A DNA stretch of 9,941 nt from JBKHHU01 sp046539045 (GTDB taxonomy: Bacteria > Planctomycetota > Phycisphaerae > SM23-33): NCBI GenBank assembly GCA_046539045.1, contig JBKHHU010000128.1:1-9941 (forward strand), in the 5' to 3' direction. Below are positions 1 to 5,551 of the stretch, piece by piece. The notes under the pieces are model-generated. The model ran no database searches and was not told the origin of the DNA. It saw only the letters and a list, made by a program, of their open reading frames with translations. Within the stretch, counting starts at the first letter, position 1. The number at the start of each line of letters is the position of its first letter. The translations under genes and the position numbers were made by a program.

Positions 1-142
1 CCCGCGCATACCACTTGGCCAGGTGCAACGCCTCCATGATGCCGCCGCTGAACCGTTCCCAGCCCACCGGCAGCCAGAAAAACAGCAGGAACACGGCAGC
101 GATCAACAGCAGCTTCTTCCATTCGGTTTTCCAGTCAGCCAT
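1..142 (-). CDS. Partial permease, COG0701/ArsP-like (N-terminus only)
   Basis: The first 47 codons of a membrane protein are present; the gene continues past the left edge. The peptide begins MADWKTEW, followed by a hydrophobic segment (about residues 11-24, LLLIAAVFLLFFWLPVGW) and then EALHLAKWYAR. A short charged start, one membrane helix ending in LPVG and a following LxKWYAR stretch are what I recall of COG0701 (DUF318) predicted permeases, which include the organoarsenical exporter ArsP and often sit beside arsR. It lies about 45-60 bases downstream of the arsR stop on the same strand, so the two probably form an operon. The start is uncertain: ATG at 142 has AGGAG only one base upstream, while an in-frame ATG at 157 (adding MEDRS) directly follows an in-frame TAA and has no clear ribosome site. 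The family call rests on a short fragment. Confidence 0.6.
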   Translation of the reverse strand, partial: MADWKTEWKKLLLIAAVFLLFFWLPVGWERFSGGIMEALHLAKWYAR

Positions 143-202
143 ACTCCTGTCTTCCATTTATGAGCCCGTTACTGAATGCTCACGCAAGGCCTTAAAAAAA
201 CT

Positions 203-532
203 CTAGCTGAGGCTCCCGAGAATCTCGCTGGTTTCCTGGGCGCGTTCCTTGAGAACACTTTTGACACAGCCGGTGATGTTGAGAATGCAAGGCGTTCGCA
301 AAGAGTACATCATCTTCAGCCCTTCCTTGCGTTGGGCGACCAGACCGGCATTCAGCATCACCGACAGGTGCCGCGACACGTTCGACCGATTCGCCTCGAC
401 GTGCTCGGCGATATCGCAGACGCACTGCTCGCCATCCTTCAGGTAGTCCAGAATGGCCAGGCGAATCTCGTGCCCGGCGGCCGATATCACCTGCGCCATC
501 AGCTTGTACACCCTCTTCTGCTCAGCATCCAT
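203..532 (-). CDS. arsR: ArsR/SmtB-family metalloregulatory repressor
   Basis: This 109-residue protein has the usual length for ArsR/SmtB winged-helix repressors, which bind DNA as dimers and release it when metal or metalloid binds. It contains HEIRLAILDYL (21-31), the metal-site motif EQCVCDIAEH (35-44, Cys37 and Cys39), which matches the ELCVCDL arsenic/antimony site of classical ArsR, and the recognition helix NRSNVSRHLSVM (48-59). A wing region follows (GLVAQRKEG to MMYSL). Extra cysteines at 82 and 89 could add a ligand. ATG at 532 is chosen because AAGGAG lies 8 bases upstream and the protein starts right at the fold; in-frame sequence to 628 is possible but lacks family character. 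The downstream permease suggests control of metalloid export. The regulator family is clear; the inducer is inferred from the CVC motif and context. Confidence 0.9.
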   Translation of the reverse strand: MDAEQKRVYKLMAQVISAAGHEIRLAILDYLKDGEQCVCDIAEHVEANRSNVSRHLSVMLNAGLVAQRKEGLKMMYSLRTPCILNITGCVKSVLKERAQETSEILGSLS

Positions 533-555
533 CGACGCTTCTCCTTGTTGAGTGC

Positions 556-571
556 GTGACTGTACACTCAC
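556..571. promoter_or_regulatory. Candidate ArsR operator (near-palindrome)
   Basis: GTGACTGT/ACACTCAC is an inverted repeat of two 8-base halves with one mismatched pair. A second, overlapping perfect 6-base inverted repeat (TGAGTG at 549-554, CACTCA at 565-570) shares its right arm. It lies 24 bases upstream of the arsR start and just downstream of a candidate -10 element, where an autoregulating ArsR dimer would block transcription. The symmetry is seen directly; binding is inferred. Confidence 0.5.
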
Positions 572-599
572 ATTAGCAAGAAGACTCCCTATCCTGCAA
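570..599 (-). promoter_or_regulatory. Candidate arsR promoter
   Basis: On the minus strand, TTGCAG (594-599) and TAATGT (570-575) are 18 bases apart, a plausible -35/-10 pair for a housekeeping sigma factor. The predicted start site would fall inside the near-palindrome at 549-571, consistent with repression by ArsR. Both hexamers are imperfect, so this is tentative. Confidence 0.35.
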
Positions 600-1177
600 G
601 TGTTCGCAGAAAAAAACCGGCCAGTCAATCGCCGTCCGAGTCTGCTGGAGTGCGATGGACTGAAGCATGTCCGCGCCGAGACTCCGGGCCAACGGCGTGA
701 AGCCGATCATCGTAATGATCCGTCGCCGGCGCAGCGGATCTCCATGATCTTAATGGGGGTTGCTTTTCGGACCCTTTTCTCATTCGAACCTGCGCCGGGT
801 AATTGATTAATGGACGAGCATCGTTCTTACTGAAAACCTGCCAGACACTCCGAGCGGCAGGCAACGGCGAGCAACGACACGAGATCCAACGGAATATTGT
901 GCTGGCTTCAACCGGCTGGTTGTGGTTCAATGTTCTGCACGAGGTGGAGTTTATCACTCCCATCACATCGCTCACAAACGTACTGAGGGGTGTCATTCCC
1001 TCGTCTCTCGGCCTGCAACGCAGCAAGTCGAACGTCACCCAGCCTTGTACGTACCGGTAAGAATACTCTGAGCGAACTGACGTTTACGCGCTCCCTCCTT
1101 GCCACATCCCCTGCGCCTGCTTGAACGATTCCAGGATCCGCACGGATGCAAGCGGCGCTCGCTCCCGCAATTTTACA

Positions 1178-1198
1178 GACCGGAGACGATCTCCGGTC
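1178..1198 (+). other. Perfect 9-bp hairpin upstream of the helicase
   Basis: GACCGGAGA - CGA - TCTCCGGTC forms a perfect, GC-rich 9-bp stem with a 3-base loop. It ends 30 bases before the preferred TTG start of the DEAD-box helicase. No T-run follows, so it is not a standard terminator. It may be a structured 5' leader element. If translation instead began at the upstream TTG at 1121, it would lie in coding sequence. Confidence 0.45.
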
Positions 1199-1228
1199 CG
1201 CTTTAGACATACGTTAGAAAGAAGAACC

Positions 1229-2527
1229 TTGAACCGAGACGATGCCACATTTGACAGCATGGGCCTCAACGAGTCCCTGCTCCGTACGATCCGCAACAAG
1301 AAGTTCACCCAGCCGACCCCCATCCAGGCCGAGACGATCCCGCAGGCTTTGGCTGGTCGCGATATTCTTGGCTGTGCCCAAACCGGTACAGGCAAGACGG
1401 CCGCGTTTGCCCTGCCGATCATCCAACGACTCCAGACCGGCAAACCTGCCAAGGGATCCCGGCCGATCCGCTCGCTGATTGTCGCCCCCACGCGTGAACT
1501 GGCTGCCCAGATAGGCCAGGCTCTCGGCGAGTTCAGCCGGAAAACCGGCCTGCGCCATACCGTCATCTTCGGCGGGGTCAACCAGCGCAAGCAATGCACG
1601 GAACTGCGTCGAGGCGTGGACATTCTCGTCGCCACCCCGGGCCGGCTTCTGGATCTGGCAAACCAGGGCAAACTGAAGCTCAGCCGGGTAGAGATCCTCG
1701 TGCTGGATGAAGCCGACCGCATGCTCGACATGGGCTTCCTGCCCGATATTCGCCGCATCATGAAGCTCGTTCCGGACCAGCGCCAGACGCTGCTGTTCTC
1801 CGCGACCATGCCCAAAGAGATCAAGAAGATGTCCGGCCAACTCCTGGACGACCCGTTCACCGTGACAATCGCCCCGGAAACCCCGGCCGCGGATACCGTC
1901 CGGCAACAGGTCCAGTTCGTCCAGAACCCGGAAAAGATGACGGCGCTCAAGGACATCCTTGCCTGCCCGAGCGTCACCAAGGCCATCGTCTTTGCCCGGA
2001 CCAAGCGTCGCGCTGACAAGATCGCTCGCCAACTGGACAGGGCTTCGATCGCGGCAGCGGCAATGCATTCCAACAAGAGCCAGAACCAGCGCAGGCGAAC
2101 CCTGGGCCAGTTGAAGTCCGGAGCCCTGCGGGTGCTTGTCGCCAGCGACATCGCCTCGCGCGGGATCGACGTATCGGATATTTCCCATGTGTTCAATTAT
2201 GACATGCCCAATGACGCCGAGACCTATGTTCACCGGATCGGACGAACCGGGCGGGCCGGCACGGAAGGCCGGGCCGTCAGCTTCTGCTCGAGCGAAGAGG
2301 TGGCCCTGCTCAGCGACATCGAGAAACTTCTGACGCGTGAGCTGCCCATTCGGGGCAACCAACCCCGCCCGGCTGAGGGTAGCGGGACCACCGCTCGACC
2401 GGGACGTTCCCGAGGCAAACGTAGCAAGAACAGGAACTCCTCCTCCAACCGAAGCAGCAACTCCGGTGCCCGGACCGGCAGCAGACCACGCAATGGCCGC
2501 AGACGTCGTCAACTGGCGACGTCATAG
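1229..2527 (+). CDS. DEAD-box ATP-dependent RNA helicase, RhlE-like
   Basis: The protein unwinds RNA duplexes using ATP in the cytoplasm; relatives act in ribosome assembly, RNA decay and cold adaptation. With a TTG start at 1229 it has 432 residues. Motifs in order: Q-motif (Phe26, PTPIQ 29-33), Walker A AQTGTGKT (50-57), PTREL (87-91), GG (115-116), TPGR (136-139), DEAD (160-163), SAT (191-193), VASDIASRGID (304-314) and HRIGRTGRAG (335-344). The tail (about 375-432) is rich in Arg, Ser, Asn and Gly and probably binds RNA. The start is a judgement: TTG at 1229 puts ATFDSMGL at the N-terminus as in RhlE-type proteins, with weak purine-rich sequence upstream; TTG at 1121 would add 36 basic, non-conserved residues across the hairpin. 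Another radical SAM gene follows 78 bases later. The helicase family is certain; the RhlE subgroup is likely. Confidence 0.93.
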   Translation: MNRDDATFDSMGLNESLLRTIRNKKFTQPTPIQAETIPQALAGRDILGCAQTGTGKTAAFALPIIQRLQTGKPAKGSRPIRSLIVAPTRELAAQIGQALGEFSRKTGLRHTVIFGGVNQRKQCTELRRGVDILVATPGRLLDLANQGKLKLSRVEILVLDEADRMLDMGFLPDIRRIMKLVPDQRQTLLFSATMPKEIKKMSGQLLDDPFTVTIAPETPAADTVRQQVQFVQNPEKMTALKDILACPSVTKAIVFARTKRRADKIARQLDRASIAAAAMHSNKSQNQRRRTLGQLKSGALRVLVASDIASRGIDVSDISHVFNYDMPNDAETYVHRIGRTGRAGTEGRAVSFCSSEEVALLSDIEKLLTRELPIRGNQPRPAEGSGTTARPGRSRGKRSKNRNSSSNRSSNSGARTGSRPRNGRRRRQLATS

Positions 2528-2560
2528 ACTCAAGGCGACCTGCGATGCGCAAAATCCGGC

Positions 2561-2587
2561 TTGTTCGCGCGACCATAGAGATATAAT
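2561..2587 (+). promoter_or_regulatory. Candidate promoter of the radical SAM gene
   Basis: A consensus TATAAT at 2582-2587 is preceded by TTGTTC at 2561-2566 with a short 15-base spacer. The start site would fall only about 12 bases before the ATG at 2606, just ahead of the ribosome site. The -10 is perfect but the spacing is poor, so the gene may instead be read through from the helicase. Confidence 0.3.
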
Positions 2588-2605
2588 TCCCGTCAGGTGG
2601 CTGCT

Positions 2606-4006
2606 ATGCGACTGTACTTGATCAACCCATTCAATCCGATGGTAAGCCTGGCGAATGTCCGGGAGAGCCGTTGGAATCGATACCGTGTCTGGAAGCCGCT
2701 GGGACTTCTCGTTCTGGCAGGGCTGACTCCAGCCGAATGGGAGATCACCGTTTTTGATGAGAATCTGGGCCTGCCCGAATACGATGCCCTGCCGCGTCCG
2801 GACCTGGTGGGGATCACCGCCTTCACCTCCCAGGCCAGTCGCGCCTATGAAGTCGCCGAGATGTTCCGGAGCATGGGCGTCCCGGTGGTGATGGGCGGCA
2901 TCCACGCGACCATGTGCACCTCCGAAGCGCTGGAGTACGTGGATTCGGTCGTGACCGGCGAGGCCGAGAGCGTCTGGCCCAAGCTGCTCGAGGATCACCT
3001 TCAGGGCACCTTGCAGCAGGTCTACGAAGGCGGCCACGTTGACATGGCCGAAGTCCCCCAGGCTCGCCATGACCTTCTTGATACCGGCTATGCATTCGGA
3101 TCCGTCCAGACGACAAGAGGCTGCCCGCTGGACTGCACCTTCTGCTCTGTCTCGTCTTTTAACGGCAAACGCTATCGGCATCGGCCGATCGAGAATGTCG
3201 TCCAGGAGATGCGGAGCATCCGGGAAAAGTGGATCCTGGTGGTGGACGACAACCTGATCGGTACCAGCAAAGCGCACATCGAACGGGCCAAGAGACTGTT
3301 CCAGGCCATCATCGATGCGGACTTGGGCAAGAAGTGGATATGCCAGGTAACGATCAACATGGCCGACGACCCGGAACTGTTGGACCTGGCAGCCAAAGCT
3401 GGCTGCTGCGGGGTATTCATCGGTTTTGAATCCACAACTCCGCAAGGTCTGGCGGAGGTCGGCAAGAAGTTCAATCTGCTCAACCAGCGCAACTTCCGCG
3501 CGTCGGTTCGACAGTTCCAGAAACGTCGGATCCTGGTGGTCGGATCCTTCATCATGGGTCTGGATTCCGACCTGCCGGGCATTGGCCTGCAGATTGCCGA
3601 GACCGCAGAGGCCTATGGCGTGGACATTTTGAACGCGTTGTTCCTGACACCACTGCCCGGAACGCGGCTGTGGGATTCGCTGGAAGAGCAGGATCGAATT
3701 GCCCTGCGCACGTTCCCGGCGGACTGGAAGTACTTCACCCTGGGCTTCCCGACGGCCCGCTACAGACACCTCTCTCGATCCGACATCATAGACGAGATGG
3801 AAACCTGCGAGAGTTGGTTCTATTCCCGACGACGCGTCGCCCGACGAACCATGCGTTGCCTGACACGCCTGCAACGGCCTTTGCTGTCGCTGATCAGCAA
3901 CCTGTCCTATCGCAAGAACTCCCAGCTTACCCATGCGATGCACGAGGGCCTGCACGAGAGCCCGCCGGTTCCCGCTGATGCATGCTGTACAATCCAAAGC
4001 ACATGA
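2606..4006 (+). CDS. Radical SAM protein with N-terminal B12-binding-type domain
   Basis: This 466-residue protein has the two-domain build of cobalamin-dependent radical SAM enzymes, which often methylate unactivated carbons or remodel lipids and cofactors. An N-terminal Rossmann-like domain (about 1-145) carries INPFNP (6-11), VFDEN (49-53), VGITAFTSQ (68-76), VVMGGIHAT (94-102) and VVTGEAE (115-121), typical of the B12-binding fold; the classical DxHxxG base-off motif is absent, as is common in this class. The radical SAM core has Cys173-x3-Cys177-x2-Cys180 for the 4Fe-4S cluster, VVDDN (212-216), GFEST (273-277) and TPLPGTRLWD (348-357). The C-terminal 90 residues are Arg-rich and unassigned. 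ATG at 2606 is preferred over GTG at 2597 because AGGTGG lies 5 bases upstream of it. No pathway partner is adjacent, so the substrate is unknown. Confidence 0.88.
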   Translation: MRLYLINPFNPMVSLANVRESRWNRYRVWKPLGLLVLAGLTPAEWEITVFDENLGLPEYDALPRPDLVGITAFTSQASRAYEVAEMFRSMGVPVVMGGIHATMCTSEALEYVDSVVTGEAESVWPKLLEDHLQGTLQQVYEGGHVDMAEVPQARHDLLDTGYAFGSVQTTRGCPLDCTFCSVSSFNGKRYRHRPIENVVQEMRSIREKWILVVDDNLIGTSKAHIERAKRLFQAIIDADLGKKWICQVTINMADDPELLDLAAKAGCCGVFIGFESTTPQGLAEVGKKFNLLNQRNFRASVRQFQKRRILVVGSFIMGLDSDLPGIGLQIAETAEAYGVDILNALFLTPLPGTRLWDSLEEQDRIALRTFPADWKYFTLGFPTARYRHLSRSDIIDEMETCESWFYSRRRVARRTMRCLTRLQRPLLSLISNLSYRKNSQLTHAMHEGLHESPPVPADACCTIQST

Positions 4007-4522
4007 ACGCGTCGTCTGAACCCCATGCGCGGGAAGCGTTATGGCCTCGGCAACCACGGGCATCTGCCGGAATAATACGACCGCCGAGGTGCCAGCGAAC
4101 TGGATTTTGCCCCCTCTATCCGCGTGCGAGCAACTGCCGAAAGCTACGTAAAACTGCGGAAAAACAACTACCGCTGCCGAGACCAGGAGGAACGTCAATT
4201 CCGCAAGCTCGCTAATGCCATAGACTTGTATTTTCTTGCCCTGCTTTGCCATGTTGTCCCTTTCCGGCGACCTTGGCCCGGAACAGTCCGGGCGTCTTGT
4301 GGGCGCAGACCTCGCGCCTTCCACCCTCTCCCCCAACGGCACGGTTTGAGCGCGCGCGCCTTGCCGCCGGCAAGACAGCACATTCGCAACCCCAACGCCG
4401 CCACAGGGAAGAAAATCTGAGAATCTCACGATTCCGCCCCCGCAGGTGAGGACCGTTTCAGCGCGCGCCGTTGCAAAAGCCCGCAATACTCGGACAGCGT
4501 TGATTCACACACCCCGCCGAGA
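4007..4522. other. Gap between convergent genes
   Basis: About 515 bases lie between the stops of the radical SAM gene (plus) and the deacetylase gene (minus). It contains a 7-bp GC-rich hairpin (4276-4293) and two similar GC-alternating stretches, near 4349 and 4458. A minus-strand frame starts at ATG 4252 behind AGGGA and encodes a hydrophobic stretch, but it runs open far into the radical SAM gene and I do not accept it as a gene. No RNA gene or mobile element is seen. Confidence 0.45.
4276..4300 (+). terminator. Weak candidate terminator after the radical SAM gene
   Basis: GCCCGGA - ACAG - TCCGGGC is a perfect 7-bp stem followed by GTCTTGT. The T content is low and it sits about 270 bases past the stop codon, so it may only be a stable hairpin. 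Confidence 0.25.
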
Positions 4523-5551
4523 TCAGCTCTCGTTCCTCTCGCTGACGAACCCGGACAGGAAGCCGTGCACACACCGGCCGAGCGTTTTGCCCCGATAGCC
4601 GCCCTCCTGACAGATCACCGTCGGCAGGCCGAGCCGCGCCAGGCGTCGGCCGATTTCCGGGTAGACTTCCATGGTCATCGCGAACCCGCCGATGGGGTCG
4701 TCCTTGTGCGTGTCGAACCCGGCAGAGACCACCAGAAAACCCGGTTTGAACCGCTTGATCGCCCTGCCGGCCCGCTCGATCGCCTTGAGATACTCTTCGT
4801 CGTCTGCACCCAGAGCCAGCGGGTAGTTGCGGTTGGAGCCCTTTCCTATCCCGACGCCCTTCTCGTTCGCATATCCCCAGAAGTACGGATACTCGACGGC
4901 TGGGTCGGCGTGGATGCTGGCGGTGAAAATCTCCGGGTTCTCCTGGAAGAACTCCTGCGTGCCGTTGCCGTGATGGAAGTCGATATCGAGCGTGGCGACG
5001 CGGCCGTGCTCGCTCAACAGGTCGGCGGCGAGAACGCAGTTGTTGAAATAGCAGTACCCGCCGAAGACTCTCGGCCCGGCGTGGTGTCCGCTGGGTCGGC
5101 AGAGGGCGTAGACCTCCCGCTGCACGCCCTTGGCGACCATCTCTGCCGCGGTCAGGGCCGCCTCGCCGGATCGCTTGGCGGTACTGTACGTGTGCATTTT
5201 GATGGGCGTGACCGCGTCGGTGCACCAGATGCCGCCCCACAGGGGGCGATTGTTATGCTTAGGCAGGTTCGCGCCCTCGCCCGGGAAGAGGTCCGGATAG
5301 ATCTCGATGGTCGGATCGTTGATGCCTTCGGAGGTCTTCTTGATCCAGTCGTGGTACGGATGCAGATCGCGGAATCGCTTCTGCGGGAACTTCTTGGCGC
5401 CGACGAACTCGAAGCGACCGTCGCGGGAGAGCCGCCGCTTGATGACGTCGACCCGCGAGGGCACGTCGCGCGTTCGGTAGGTTTCGCCGCCCATGGTGTA
5501 GACCCATCGCGGATCGTGCATGAGGTAGGCGTCATGCTCAACGACTAACAT
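4523..5551 (-). CDS. Acetylpolyamine amidohydrolase-like zinc deacetylase (HDAC superfamily)
   Basis: This 342-residue cytoplasmic enzyme belongs to the arginase/deacetylase fold and should remove acetyl (or another acyl) groups from amines using one zinc. Its length matches Mycoplana ramosa acetylpolyamine amidohydrolase (about 341). The active site is complete: the PSGHHA histidine pair (His156, His157), zinc ligands Asp191 and His193 in DIDFHHGNGT, third ligand Asp280 in SAGFD, and the transition-state Tyr319 in EGGY. The FGGYCYFNN stretch (163-171), the FHHGNGTQ motif and a loop at about 85-115 with NLPKHNN and PLWGG favour the acetylpolyamine group over eukaryote-like HDACs. ATG at 5551 is chosen because AAGGA lies 7 bases upstream and the protein begins MLVVEHDAYLMHDP. 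It overlaps the end of the upstream ligase-peptidase gene by 14 bases, so the pair is probably co-translated. The exact acyl-amine substrate is inferred. Confidence 0.9.
   Translation of the reverse strand: MLVVEHDAYLMHDPRWVYTMGGETYRTRDVPSRVDVIKRRLSRDGRFEFVGAKKFPQKRFRDLHPYHDWIKKTSEGINDPTIEIYPDLFPGEGANLPKHNNRPLWGGIWCTDAVTPIKMHTYSTAKRSGEAALTAAEMVAKGVQREVYALCRPSGHHAGPRVFGGYCYFNNCVLAADLLSEHGRVATLDIDFHHGNGTQEFFQENPEIFTASIHADPAVEYPYFWGYANEKGVGIGKGSNRNYPLALGADDEEYLKAIERAGRAIKRFKPGFLVVSAGFDTHKDDPIGGFAMTMEVYPEIGRRLARLGLPTVICQEGGYRGKTLGRCVHGFLSGFVSERNES

Larger units (their letters stand above)
533..1228. other. Long gap without a supportable gene (arsR to helicase)
   Basis: About 700 bases separate the divergent arsR and helicase genes. 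Several open frames exist on both strands, but none has a convincing ribosome site or a recognisable domain. Visible structure: the arsR operator and promoter at the left end; a small hairpin GATCAT-cgta-ATGATC (705-720); GAGGG/CCCTC arms near 985-1003; and a strong 9-bp hairpin at 1178-1198. The region could hold a long 5' leader for the helicase, a small RNA, or decayed sequence. I see no tRNA, CRISPR or transposon ends. Confidence 0.5.

Noticed and set aside
583..590. GTSSR motif in the fusion protein (residues 534-538) as the self-cleavage serine
   Set aside because: Coordinates here are residues of the old 764-codon frame. The spacing to the chain end and to the SSGE motif fits Ser589 in YGSIIV, which matches the DmpA cleavage context; GTSSR is a conserved motif but not the cut site.
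1084..2512. Long minus-strand frames opposite the helicase
   Set aside because: Antisense shadows of a certain DEAD-box gene; no ribosome site or family match.
2522..4486. A 654-codon open frame on the minus strand opposite the radical SAM gene, including an ATG at 4252 with AGGGA upstream and a hydrophobic stretch
   Set aside because: It lies antisense to a gene with clear motifs, has no domain of its own, and is the kind of long antisense frame that GC-rich codon use produces. The small start-proximal part is suggestive, but no stop separates it from the antisense part.
4565..5548. A 327-codon plus-strand frame
   Set aside because: Antisense to the zinc deacetylase, whose active site is complete.
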